A stretch of DNA of 64,000 nucleotides from Anaspis maculata (lineage: Eukaryota > Arthropoda > Insecta > Coleoptera > Scraptiidae). Below the pieces are notes generated by a model. That model saw only the letters and a list, made by a program, of their open reading frames with translations. It made no database searches and had not been told where the DNA came from. Shown here piece after piece: positions 33,001 through 45,223 of this stretch. Position 1 is the first letter of the stretch; each line of letters starts with the position of its first letter. The DNA is taken from assembly GCA_949128115.1 (NCBI GenBank), contig OX421963.1:76627635-76691634 (forward strand). The letters run 5' to 3'. A program made the translations under genes and the position numbers.

Positions 33001-34480
33001 GTTTTCTTGAATTGTGAAGTAAGTGAGGCTATGCTGAATTCATATAATTCATGTTTCAAAAACTTCCGTACAAGTACATTATTCATAATTTGACATGCTT
33101 TGTAATGTTCACGATCAATTATTAGGATATACTTAATACTTATACGTTTATGAAGTCAGCATTTTTATAGAGGGACTTGACTTATCTTTCTAAAGATAAC
33201 ATGCCAAGAACCGTCTTCAGCAGCAGAATTTCAGTTATTCCAAACCGGTATAAACTTACCTTATTAACTTCATCAGAAATATATGTTATGAGGTGTTTAC
33301 CAGATGAATTCTGCATGCCACTGTATCCTGTATCCCAAACACGGAAAATCCCAAAACCAAGCGCTATCGAAATTCGGATACGTTTCTTTAGTAGGCCAGG
33401 TCAAGGCAATCGCATTTGGCAGTACTGAATTTAGGACTGCGCACTACGCCCATTAGCATCAACAGAAAAAAAACTCAGGAAGAAAAATACTGCTACAGAA
33501 GAGAACTAACCGTCTTAACAAAAAGCCTCCCAAAGATGCGATCTGGGAAACTGTTGGCATTCTCACTGAACTGTCGATTGTTTGAAAATGTTCTCAATGG
33601 CGGTGATGTGTTAATCTGAGAAGGGTTCATTTCATAAGCCTAATCTGAGCCGAACCTAGAGCATATTGTAAAAGTCAGATAATAACTGATCCTCGATAAG
33701 TTTAGAAATCAGAAACAGGAAAACATGAACACACGAACTAGGCTTAAGGTTAGAAAATAGGATTCTATGTAAACTTCGGCTCGTTAAGCCTGCTTTCAGC
33801 GCCACCCTGTATACATGGTACATGTTCTTACCGTTGTTTGTCAGTTTGTTTTATGCGCCAGCTCGCGAGCAGGTTAATACCGTAAATGTGTAAAGGTGGA
33901 CATATACGAATTTCACTATAATCTCTCCTAAAACATGCTCTTGCACTAGAGAGCAACCCGAGAAGTGGGTATACCTCTATAATACTACACAAACCTGTTC
34001 TGGTGTTGTTGTTGTAACACAGCGGATCGTGATAAAAATGACCTACTATTTTACTATTATCCGCTTTCTATACCGTAGAGTACTACACCTTACTTGTTGT
34101 GAATGGAATTAGCTGCATCAGCTCGGTGCTTGCGCTGGTGCGGGCACACGTGGTTTGCGGAGGAATCGAAAGAGGTATAAAAGAGGGTTACGTTTACGTA
34201 ACCGACCGTCTTTCTGCTTCATTAGGCAGCACGCATGTGGAGGTATATACTTTGTGCTTACACACCGGAGAAAAATAAGCTCTAACGACATTTGATTTTG
34301 CGAAATCTTGGCGCCATAGAACAAACCACTAGAAGTTGGCAAACCGAAATAATTTATTATGATCGGATCTAGTTGACTTTTCCTTGCACTGTTCTCTAGG
34401 CCAGTCCATAAAGCATTTGAAGAATAAGTAAAAAAGTCAAACAAGGATAGTGGAAAAATCAGACAAGCCGGTACTTGAAT
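33001..34480. other. No gene seen
   Basis: Unassigned. A CCACCCTGTATACA at about 33803 looks like a mariner-type end, but its partner was not found. Frames at 33177-33428 and 34118-34444 have no family signature. Confidence 0.4.
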
Positions 34481-34735
34481 GATAAGGCAGGAAAGTGAAT
34501 CTTTACAGGGCTAGTAAACATATTCAAGGACGAGCGTAAGCGAGGCCTGGAAGCCTACGTTCCTGTAAAGACACTTTTCTGGCGTCTTATGTATAACGTT
34601 TCAACCAAAACTACCTCAATGAACCACGAAGAAAGAAATTTGTACCAGAATTCTGAAATGTCACTCTGGCACAATTTAGCAAATATCACGTTGCTGAGTA
34701 CGGTTTCCAACAGTTTCCAGCAAAAAAAATATCTA

Positions 34736-34817
34736 TTGACGCAGGAAAGTAAGATTTCCTGTCTAGGCAGGTACTTCACCAGCCTATAGGTAGGGGCATC
34801 TTACTTTCCTGCGTCAA
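34736..34817. repeat. 20-bp perfect inverted repeat
   Basis: TTGACGCAGGAAAGTAAGAT (34736-34755) and its exact reverse complement (34798-34817) flank 42 bp. Similar GGCAGGAAAGTGAATC sequence lies at about 34486, and TTACAGG / CCTGTAA at about 34503 and 34562, suggesting a small decayed MITE cluster. Confidence 0.6.
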
Positions 34818-34819
34818 AA

Positions 34820-35660
34820 GACGCTTGTAATGGACACTTTCCCTGTCAGTTTCGGGTAAAAGTAGTATACTGAACAGATCAAAAATTGAAGTGGTTCACC
34901 CCAAAAACTCGCTAAGGTTCAAATGAAAAGATGGTGGTGATGATTCGGGCGTTCTTCTGACTGCAAGTTCCATATTTCAATATCGTGTTTTCTGATATAC
35001 TGTATGATATACAGGGAGACAAAAGAAAGAACGCAAAGTCGTTCATTTTTGAGCGTGTGTAACTTTTGAAAAACAATTGTAGATTTTTTCTTATTATATA
35101 TTCAAAAGAATCAGAAGTCTCAAAATGGTTCTTGACATTTTATCGCCTTCTGTTTCTTGTACAGGGTGGTATAATTATACCGCCTCCCCTCGAAACATAC
35201 TCTCAAACATAATTTTGAAAATTGAAAACGATTTGAAACCACCCGCATTTGGCGGGCCGAAAATAATGTGAAGGAAAATAGGTCGAAGCCGTGACCTGTG
35301 AAATCGAGTTACATGTGGATATTCACAGTCAAGTCACCATTAAAAGATGTCGCTAGTTATTTATTCCATACGTGTGAACCGAGCGAATTTCTACAACATG
35401 ATTCACTTTGTACCTCGATCCTCAAAAACCTCCTCTGCACGACGTCCGATAGATGAAACAATGTGCAGTAGAATTAAAACACACCCGCAAATGAAGATGA
35501 TTTTGGTCTGCCAGCCTGCTGCATCGACGTGGTGCGTCACCCGATATCCCAGTGACGGCGCTCCAGCATGATACGTCAAATTACCTACTGGCATGTTTTA
35601 CGACTATACGTCGTTCACGATCGTTTTGGTTGCGATAAATTGATTCCGAATGGCTTGGAA
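34820..35660. other. No gene seen
   Basis: Unassigned. TATACAGGGAGAC at about 35008 and TACAGGGTGG at about 35161 resemble mariner-type termini but do not pair convincingly. Confidence 0.35.
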
Positions 35661-35665
35661 TTGAA

Positions 35666-36205
35666 GGGTATCGATGAAGATTGACCGTTGGACCTGGACC
35701 AATCCGCCTGGACTGCCGTCGGCCCCCCGACTTGTCACGTCCGTTGCCGAATGCTTCTGCAGGTCTGTTAGAGAAGAGTTTCGAACCACTTCAAGGAAGC
35801 AAGACTCGTCGATGCTGCGTCGCTACCCACCTAGAGGCCGTAGAGTTGAAGCCCTTTGATGATGAGTTTCAGCCCACTTGTACGATGTTGAGTCGAAACC
35901 CCGGCTGATGCGTCTCAGCCCACTTGGAGAATGTCAAGTTGGAATCTTCCGGAAATGCGTTTCGATCCCTTTAGGGAAGTTGAGTTTAGATCTTTTCAGG
36001 ATGAGTTTGGACCCACCTAGAGGCTGATGAGTTGCTACTCTTCGAGCTTCGACTCACCTCTAGGATGTAGAGTGAGGCCCTTGAATGTTGAGTCTCGATC
36101 CACTTCTAGAAGACGAGTTGGAACCTTTCGACGACGAGCTCCAATCCATCTTCAGGTAGTTGTGCTGAGGCCCCTCCGATGCCGGAGTTCGCAATCTCAA
36201 GAGCT
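35666..36205 (+). repeat. 46-47-bp degenerate tandem repeat block, copy 1
   Basis: On the minus strand the block is a series of 46-47-bp units beginning GGGCTGAAACTCATC or GGATCGAAACGCATT, each with two similar ~23-bp halves. The whole block is homologous, in the same orientation, to 49229-49760, starting at TATCGATGAAGATTGACCG. The period is not a multiple of three and no stable frame was found. Confidence 0.65.
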
Positions 36206-39200
36206 CCATCCTCTAACAACAAGAATAAAGGCACAACAGGATGGCGTCCTGATACTGGATGATCATCGGTCAAGCGGTTCCAAAAGCGGAAAACGTGATC
36301 TAATTCAAATAAGTTGGATTAAATCGGAGTATAATGGGGTTGTCTATCCATTCCGGGGTCGGAAAGATAGCTGGGGTCTATCCACAAGTAATGTCAAGTG
36401 TTTCTATTTATGTGATCGTAACTGTACCTTGACTTGAGTTATTGTTTCGCGCAAACTATCGGTCCAGAGTTCAGAAGTTTTTGGATGGGTAAAATTCGCT
36501 TAAACATTTTCTGTTATAGTCACACGCGACTGCAGGATCCTTTTAAGCGTTGGAAGCATATCACGGTGAAACTTCACAGAATGATTGTGTTTATAGAAAA
36601 TAACAACTATATTCGCCAACGAAGATGTAGTTTGCAGGTTTTGCCCGCGAAGAGAAGTATTGCGGTGGTGACGTCGCTTTTCTTGAAGGTGTCGCTAAGT
36701 TGCTTATCACAAATAGAGCAAAATTCAGCAAACAAAGACCTGTAGTACAGAAATAAAGTGAAGTCAAAAATAGTCGTACAAGAAGCAGCTAAGACGAAAA
36801 GCACTCCATCATAACGAGTAGAACGTTATGGTCGTGATGGTCGGTCTTTGAATTATTTATAGATCCAAAATTACTAGCGCCGCCGCATAAAATTAATTGA
36901 AGACGTTGGTTGCCATAACAATTAAAGTCATGTTAAAACGTGAATTATGATAGGCGAAGCTTTACAGAGCTGGGAGCCAACAGGTAATTCGGAATTCACG
37001 CTAATACCCCCCTTGTTATAAATACGGGACTTCGGTACACATCAGCCCAATAAATATTAATTTTTACAAGTTTTATTGTTGCGTTGCGTTGCAAAAGGAA
37101 AGCTAAGAATTGATTGTGACAAAATAGTACGGCTTAACAATGATGACAGATTACGTGGTAGATCTTCTAACTCTTAGAAGAGTACCTAGAAGACGCTGGC
37201 GATCACGCATTTATTTCTTAACTGTTTGTACATCAGACTGCTTATATACCCACCTTGTACCTAACGGAATCAATGTTTTTTATATGTCACTGCATCGAAA
37301 ACGTCATGCGGCAAAACACCCTCTCTCTAATTATAACGTATACGCGTTTTCCAAAGAGAGGACAATTCTTGGAAACTGTCACCCCAATCCACGACCAATA
37401 ATAAACGCCTCTGGAGGGTTGGCTTGGTCCTTTTGTATTTTTGACGTATTATGTATTAGAAACCGATCAGTCTTTATCGTGCTTTAGGGTCCTGTACGTG
37501 TGCTTTTGTGGCGTTTCTAATCCAATTAAGTAAGTGCAAAAAACGATGAAGGTTCTGCGGAAAAAGTCCGATGATAAAAAAAAAACACAGAATCAGTGAA
37601 TCAGCATACGGAACAGTATAGAGTGTTGGTATCACTAATTGGATAGCTGCTACCTATTATAAACCCTGCGGGTCATAAAATCTGCATGACCTTTCCGGGG
37701 TGTTAATTATCGCAAAAAGGGTGCGTGCTGGTGCTGCATTTTCTAAACTTTATGGGTGAGTGACATTTTGACGTTGTAATGTCTTGATGCCCGTTGGGGA
37801 GAAATGTAATCGAGTTTGATAATAATCACGTTTTTAAGTTTTATTATTCTAGCTTGGAGTGATTGTGTTTTTTGCATACCACTTGATTGTATTCCTTAAA
37901 TCAAAGCGAACTGTTCACTTTATGAAAATGAACTAGACCTGATCAAACTGACTAAATGTTTTTGATAGATGAATTCATCATCAAAAGAATGCTGAAATCA
38001 CCAGTGGAATATAAGTAATCGATTTATTGCATATAGACATTGTATATTGTACGATTTTTGTATTGACGCGGTAGAAGTAGGTAGTTAGGTCAAAATCTTG
38101 AGTGGTGATTTATTTCATTTTTCATTTTCACTGGATTTGACTCACGACACAAGAAAACTACATAGAGAATATAACTAACATATTTTTCATTGGTTTAACA
38201 ATGAACACTTCAAAATACTGAAAGCAGTGTCAAAAGGTAACATATTGTTTAACCGTTCAATCGTTTTTTAGCCAATAGAATTATGTATTGCTCCAGTTGC
38301 TACTATAGAAGGTAGGCGAGCGTCAGTCGTAAAGTGTCACTTTTCAAACCTTTCTAGCAGCTGGAATTTCCAATTTCCAAGCAATTCCAGCAGTTATTAT
38401 AGGGCAAAGCAGACAAAACAGTACATTATACTTGTTTAGTAAGACGTATTGTCACACACCTTTCTTTGAACCAGTCGTGTGATAATATTATGTCTTGTTA
38501 AACTCGTATAATAATATACCTACTATTAATGAACAAGCAGCAAAGCGGCGAGTTAAGTATTGTATGTGGAGATAAGGATTACAAGAAAAAAGCTGTAACA
38601 CTAAGTATCAATGATTATTATAATTTAGATCATTCCAAGCTTCTCCATAAGGGGTCAGTTGTGTTCAAAAAGGTCACTGATAATAAAAAAAAGCATTGGA
38701 TGTGACTCGGATTGAAGGGTAAAAACGGAAAGTGGAATAAAGCGATACATATCGGAAGTATCAGTTCTCTGAACTCAAAGATATTTTCCTTTTTCAGGTC
38801 AATAAGAAATATTCCATAATTTTGAATGGCAACTAGCCAAAACTGATCCATTTCGATTTTTTTTACGAATGAATCAGTGAAAATCTGACATCAAATGGCA
38901 TGAGGAAAAAGTCGAGTGGTTGTCCCTGTATTCACGTTGGTCAAATTTTCAAATCAAACTGTAATGTCATGCCGACAAATGGTTATTGATTTACCAAGGC
39001 CGTAGAGGTGATCTTTTTTGACCGAATCTGAAGTTTTGCAGCCAAGGCTGCGCAAATCAGGTGAGGTCAAAAAAAGGACCTTTGGCCGAGGTCCATACAA
39101 CATTTTTTAGGCGATTCACAGAAAAAAAATCATGAAAATAATCAGTTTTTACCTCTCATCTATGTATTGTTAATTTTATGCTTTGCATTTTTATAAAAAA

Positions 39201-40149
39201 ACCTAGTTACCCATGACAAACAAACTAGACAAGACAATCCTGTCAATTCCTTTTTAACCGTGTCAGTTTCTAAAATCATTTTATGAAAAAAAAAAACGAG
39301 TAATTCAGACAATTCTAAACCCCGCGAGAAATAAGCGAAGCCGCAAATGCAGCAACTTTGCGTCTGCTGCCGAAAAAATTATGTCAAATCTATTCAAAAA
39401 AATACGAACTTTTCGTCGAATGGGCCAGATCGAAGAAGGGTAATTGGTAAGTAGGTGAAAAGGTAAGTATAATATAATAATATATAATAATACAATCATA
39501 CTGATATGTTAAATTTCAGTTTTTGTTGATAATAGACTCCCTAGAAGTCATCTTTAGGGAGTAAGGGATGACCATAGTGAGTGTATTAGCTGCACTCTGT
39601 CCGTCTGTTTTGTTCGTCTGTATGTTAGCCACCCGGAAAGAGAGCTATCGACTTGGTTTAAACGCTAATCGACAACTTATCAATTGTCTCGTAAGCCAAT
39701 TTGACCTTCACACTGAAAGGCGAGAGAAAAGGTCTTTTCTATATCATGACTCATTGTCCTATGTGTTTTACCTGTTCTGAAAGTCCTTTACTTTAAAATT
39801 TTCCCCACGTTGGTTGCTCACCAGCGCCCTTACTTTTGCTTCTTTTCGCTGATGCCATATAATTATAGTGAGTGAGTTATTGATAGATAGATAGATAGAT
39901 TGGCTTCATTCTCTATAATAACAGTGACAGAGAAACGTCGAACATTTCGAAGGTAGTGCTATGCTGTATGAATAAACGATGTACCCATGAATAAAAGACT
40001 AATGTAAATGACAAAACATAGGTATTATCATTATTATTATTATTTTTTACCTGCATGAACTAACTACTTGGTTATTAGCAGGTTTTTCCTGTGGGGGTTT
40101 TCAAGTAACGATTACAACGACGATAACGACGAAGTACTGTAGAATTTAC
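36206..40149. other. Long stretch without recognised gene
   Basis: No coding region is supported; the 115-codon frame at 37140-37487 has no family signature. Minor items: a nested hairpin at 38995-39090 and a (GATA)n microsatellite at 39881-39900. Confidence 0.4.
38995..39090. repeat. Nested hairpin, possible mini-MITE
   Basis: AAGGCCGTAGAGGTGATC and GACCTTTGGCC-type ends pair through TTTTTTGACC / GGTCAAAAAAA. The loop contains a second perfect stem, GCAGCC-AA-GGCTGC (39038-39051). No target duplication was established. Confidence 0.4.
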
Positions 40150-40360
40150 ATTATTGAATCAGTGGGGGGGATCTATCGGTAGAGTTTTGTTTCGATGGCT
40201 TTCTCGTTTCATCCCTTTTTCCGGGGCATCACCGCACGATAGTAGATGCCCCAGTACTAAGGAACGCGTGAAAAAGTTCATCTGGCCCAGTGCGGATTTG
40301 AACCCGGGACCTTTACCTTTGAAAGCGAGGCCGAGCTCACCATGCTACCGGCTGGGTTAT
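40150..40360 (-). mobile_element. tRNA-derived SINE
   Basis: On the minus strand a pol III A-box-like TAGCATGGTGAG (40336-40347) is followed about 32 bases later by a B box, GGTTCAAATCC (40294-40304). They are preceded by a short acceptor-like CCAGCCGG and followed by ~120 bp of non-tRNA sequence. A true tRNA is unlikely because no cloverleaf closes after the B box. The tRNA-like head is typical of SINEs moved by a partner LINE. Its tail and target duplication are not clear. Confidence 0.6.
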
Positions 40361-41036
40361 ATATTTATCATATTAAAATTGTCTATCAGAATTCAAGATG
40401 ATTGAAAAAATGTTCAACAGTGTATGACCTGTTTTCTAGAAGGTGTAGCTTCATTTTTTTGATGAAATGCGATGAGAACGATGAAGAGGTTCTCAGGCAA
40501 CATCTTGTTAGATGTTATCCTCAAAGAAGAATGCAAAGCTGGTAATTTTTCTGAATATGACATGACTTTCGACTATTTGCCGGACACGATGGAAAGCAAG
40601 ACAATCCACCTCTCCGATGACAGAAATCACTTCAAAAATAAAATATATAATCGATATGTATAACTGGTTGCGTTGTACCAGAAGCAGGTCATCTATCTCC
40701 TTCAATTAGAAACGTGTATCGAGATGATGGATTTTTTGCAATGTACGTTGCATTTCTTTTTTTCTTAGGAGACAGAGCTTTGCGGGACTTGATTTGTCAA
40801 CTTTGCGTTTTCTTACCTGTGGTTTCAGCTTTTCAAAATGAGTTCTAGATTTTCAAAAATTGATTCACGAGAAGAAGAAGATTTACGAGTAAGACCAAGA
40901 AGTTATTATTCTAATAACACCTGTGAATGAAGCAGATTACATTTCTTTAATTCAAACACCAAAGGTGGATCTCATGACCTGTATAAAATGATGTTAAGCA
41001 CTTTTTGCACTGTTTGCAAAAATAGGAAATGATATA
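40361..41036. other. No gene seen
   Basis: A 63-codon frame at 40472-40663 has no family signature. Nothing else was recognised. Confidence 0.4.
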
Positions 41037-41762
41037 TGGACAGGGAGCTGGTGCCTCAAAACTTTCGTCATAAGGTACATGATTTCAACCCTGTAGGTCT
41101 AATGTGCGTTGATAAGATTGTTAAAAATTGTTCTGTCTTACATGTCAGACCGGGGGCTTCAGGCTGGTATGAGCCTGTCAATTTTCGAAAAAATTGACAA
41201 AAATTTACGTCATAAGGTACATGAATGAAACCAACTGGATTTTGTGTGGTAAAATCGGGATTAAAAACGGAATCGAACTCCATGTTAAAATACAGGGTGT
41301 ACGATTTGAGAAAATTTTTTCGATGTTGCACTCTGTAAGCGCTGTACCATTAAAAATTGTTGTGGACAGATTCGAAACTTGCGTAAAAAATCATGTGTGA
41401 ATCGTTTTTCATTCCTAAAATTGTGCCAAACGAGAAGTCTCCAGGAGGAGGTAAATTTTGGCCTTTTTTAAAAATTTCAAACTCGTCTTGGGGACTGAGA
41501 GCCCCCAAAAATTTTGTCCCATGATCCGATTTTTGATTAAAGGGATGTTCCCGCATGAAAGCCCGTTGGTTTCGTTTCATTCATGTACCTTATGACAATT
41601 TTTTTTACATTTTTCGAAAATTGACAAGCTTATACCAGCCTATAAAGCCCTCGGTTTGACATGTAAGACAAAGAATTTTTTAACAACCTTATCAACGCAC
41701 ATTAGACCTACAGGGTCAAAATCATGTACCGTAAGTTTTAAGGCACCAGCTCCCTGTCCAAT
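41037..41762. mobile_element. ~725-bp foldback element
   Basis: The ends GGACAGGGAGCTGGTGCCT and the reverse complement mark arms 41037-41285 and 41518-41762, with clear homology through GGTCTAATGTGCGTTGATAA and CATAAGGTACATGAATGAAA. The arms differ by substitutions and small indels. Possible 3-bp ATA direct repeats flank TGG...CCA. No coding capacity was found. Confidence 0.65.
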
Positions 41763-44519
41763 AGGTACAACAGACTGGACTATTATATGGACAATCAAAC
41801 CCTCTCAAACAGAATCCAAATCGCTCCAATCAACCCAGAGTTACTCTGTTTCAACGTTGGGACAAACGTTGTCATGTCACGTTTATTTTGTTGATCACTA
41901 GGTATAAGTAATGGTTGCAAAATTCGACCGCGACAATTTACTGTTCGACCTAGGTAGAACGAAAGCGCAAAAGAAATAAGTAATTCTGATGCGTTTCAAA
42001 ATAGCACAGTTTATTTCATATTTCATGTCACCAGGTAGCTTATCTGACATATTTTTTACCACCTGCGACACTTAAGTGAGTATACCTATTTCATGGATAG
42101 AACTTTATTCAAATTTTTAGATCAGGCACGGTGAACAAAATGGGTGCCGTGTGAATATTTTACTTTTTTTTCAGATACATCCAGATTGTCTACGTGCCTA
42201 GATGTTTAAAAATTGACGACCAAAGAAAGAGTTTGAAACATTGATGAAACAACTATTTACGTTAGAACAAATATGAATAATTTACACCTTCTCAGCACTA
42301 TGATTTAATCCGTCTTTCGGACATAATACACCAATCCGTGAAATATTCAAACCTCCAACTCGTGGAAATGTGAAATTACATAGGAGGTATGGTGCAATTC
42401 TTCGAAACAGTTTCTCGTCCCAGCCCCATCCAGTCCGCACCCCATCATTCCGGTTGGGATTTTTCCCCGAGATTAATAAATTACAACAACCGTATGCAAA
42501 TACAATTTTTTTCCCAAGTCCGCGCGTATGGAAATTAGACGACCGTAAGCAAATACAACAGTTCGTTTTTTTTTCACTTCATCCCATCGGGTGGCTGCGA
42601 TGCTGTGGGGATTCGTCTGAGGGCCCGTTTCCCATGTTGCTCGCAAGAAAAGGGGTGCTCATTTGAATATTGCACCCAGTTTCTGGCTCCATTCAGCGGT
42701 AATGCACAAGATTCGATTTAACCCTCTCGAAAAAAAAACCCTTTCTGCATTATATATACGGCGAGCTATGGGAATGAGTCGAGTTTAAAAAATGCTCATA
42801 GGTATGCGCCGCTAAACACCGGACGTAAAATTCTGTATAGGAACGGTGTTTGGGTGCTAATTAAATTTTCAAGAACTTGAACGTGTATAATGTCACCCGA
42901 CACCGATTCCATCAAGTGTTAAACTAACGTTTTCTTCTCTTTTAACTCGTCTTTCGTCTGTGGTAGTATAGTGACGACGACGACGACGGACTCTAGGACT
43001 GGGTACACATGCCACACCTGACCAATTATCGCTTGTGATAAACATTCTCTCCGGAGAGTGGGCCAGAGACTTCGAAGTTCTGTATTTGTCTTCCCACGGA
43101 TTCCTGGGCTGCTTTGCATAGACCAGCCGTACATAACCATTCATATTGTACAGGGTGATTTCGAATATAAAGCGCGGCGCGGTGCTTGTATGTATGGACA
43201 GTGACGAACTGAGGAGGGGCCCTTATCACAACAAACACAAAATTGAAAACATTTCTTGCTTCTTGAATGGTGTGTTATTTTTGCGAATGATCTGTTACCA
43301 TGCATGGTCGGAGCTTTGAGGCGACCAAATGAACCAAACAAAATCAGTATTGATCGTTCGCAATTTTCTCTCAGTGTGAATACTGGTCTAATTAAATTGA
43401 AATTGAAGTGTTCAGTTTACTACAGAAAAACAGTCTGTTTCGCATGATTAACAGGTAGTTAGCTACAAATAAATGCTTGCGGTTATTATTATAAGTAATC
43501 TACGTTTGCACCAATCCCAACTTTCGCGTTCCTTCAAGTACGCATTATCATACGGATTTCAAAATGTGAACGTACATCCTTCCGGAAAGTCCTCGAAGAT
43601 TCTTTTTGTGAGCACAATCCATTTCGGCATGTTCCAGGATTATTGCTAAAATCTAATCGTGAGAGATCTTACGAACTACCCGTAAACGTCCAGCAGCTTA
43701 CGAACGAATGCGGTGAATTATTGAATGGCTCCTCCGCCAATTATACGGGCTTGTGGCTCACTCCCGAGTCTAAGTCTCCAGTGGATATTTGAATTTTCGA
43801 ATTTATTTGGAAGATAATGAATTGAAAAAGTAGTTTACAGTATAAACCGCCGGAAATATGCTAGCAAACGCGAATTCTGGCCGATTTGATGAAATATGAC
43901 CCTAATGGTCAAAGCGATGGTAGCGCGTCAGGGCTTTTGTGAGGTCGGTGGCACCTTATATGAACCTACTGTTGAATGTTATATTTAGAAAAAAAAGCAT
44001 TGTTAGCGGACAGACTATGCTATTGGGAGAAAAAAATTTGGTCACTCTTTATGAGTTAGTGAGTAAAAAATTGATCGCACTTGTCAAGCCGCCAATATCA
44101 CGAATAGGTACTTATGATAAAATGGACCTGGATTTAGGGGAAGCCAGACCGCTGCGCATGCTTCGTCCTCTCTGTGGCGCACTGATTGTGTACATGTCCA
44201 TAAAAGTTTGATGTATCCCCGATAGGAAATTACAGCCGATAGCACAAATGGGGGGAATCTCGGTAGGCGGTGTGTCCCCCGTCAACCCACATCGCCCAAT
44301 AATATACAACAAAACTCGAGGAAAAAAATAATGTCGAGGTCCGCACGCCGCTATATGTTTTCTCCAGAACAAACAACCTCGCTCCCATCAAACTTTCCCC
44401 GGCAATCCACATCACCGTCGCACCATCATCATCGTCGTATTTATATGCATAATACTCTGTCCTAAGCCTCTTCAAATTACTGGTTGCGCGTACATATCCC
44501 AACAATAATGGTGACGTCC
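41763..44519. other. No gene seen
   Basis: Unassigned sequence with a (GAC)n run at about 42972-42989. TACAGGGTGATTTCG at 43149 resembles a mariner end without a partner. The frame 43939-44211 has no family signature. Confidence 0.4.
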
Positions 44520-44527
44520 TATTCTGG

Positions 44528-44694
44528 CATGGGCGCCCGCAGGATTTTTGTCAGGGGGGGGCAAATAGCTTTAGTTAGAGAACGTCACATACCTACCTGG
44601 CCTAATTTGCGAAGTCCTTTTGGAATTTATTTAGCTGCTCCGGAGCCAGGGGAGGGCAAGTGCCCCCCCTTGCCCCCCCCTCCGGGCGCCCATG
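44528..44694. mobile_element. 167-bp hAT-type MITE with perfect 8-bp TSD
   Basis: The 8-bp sequence TATTCTGG flanks the unit exactly (44520-44527 and 44695-44702). The terminal repeats are CATGGGCGCCCG and CGGGCGCCCATG. Subterminal G-runs and C-runs (GGGGGGGGCAAA, TTGCCCCCCCC) pair further. An 8-bp duplication and CA-starting ends fit hAT elements. There is no coding capacity, so it is non-autonomous. The exact duplication indicates a fairly recent insertion. Confidence 0.85.
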
Positions 44695-44702
44695 TATTCT
44701 GG

Positions 44703-45223
44703 CGACACAAGAAAGTGGGTGTCGTACACGCAACATCATTCGCATTTAAATTGAAAATATATAGGTCATCACCGGTTAGTTTGGGTGACAATAATATTTT
44801 CGTATGCATGACTTTTTCATTTGCCGTATGTCTTCTATCAACAGGATGTACCGCGGCTCCAAAATATAATTATATTTCTTGGGTATTATTATACTCTATC
44901 TATACCAGGCACAGTGGCGGATTCAGTCTATGCCTATTTGAAGCTACAACATGGCCAAGCTTTCATTTTGGGTATAATATCAAAATAGTCCAAACTTCAA
45001 TTTTAATTACTCATTATTTTCACTGACTATAGAAAAAATGTGGATATCTTCGATAAGTATCAAACATTTTGATAGCAAACTATATACCAATTGGAGTCGA
45101 CCAAAAAAATCGGAGCGGTGAGCTTAATATTATGTGGTGATTGGTGAAGTTCTCGCATATTTTACAGTGAGAAAGTAATACTATAAAAACATTTTTATAG
45201 TAAATCAAAAAGTCAAAAAGTCG
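44703..45223. other. 5' flank of the RT-endonuclease gene
   Basis: AT-rich. A palindrome, ACTATAAAAA-CA-TTTTTATAGT (45181-45202), lies just upstream of the ATG at 45224, and AAAAAGTCAAAAAGTC directly precedes it. The element's 5' end was not located. Confidence 0.4.

Noticed and set aside
40294..40360. tRNA gene on the minus strand
   Set aside because: A- and B-box-like sequences are present, but no acceptor stem closes after the B box, so a SINE head is more likely.
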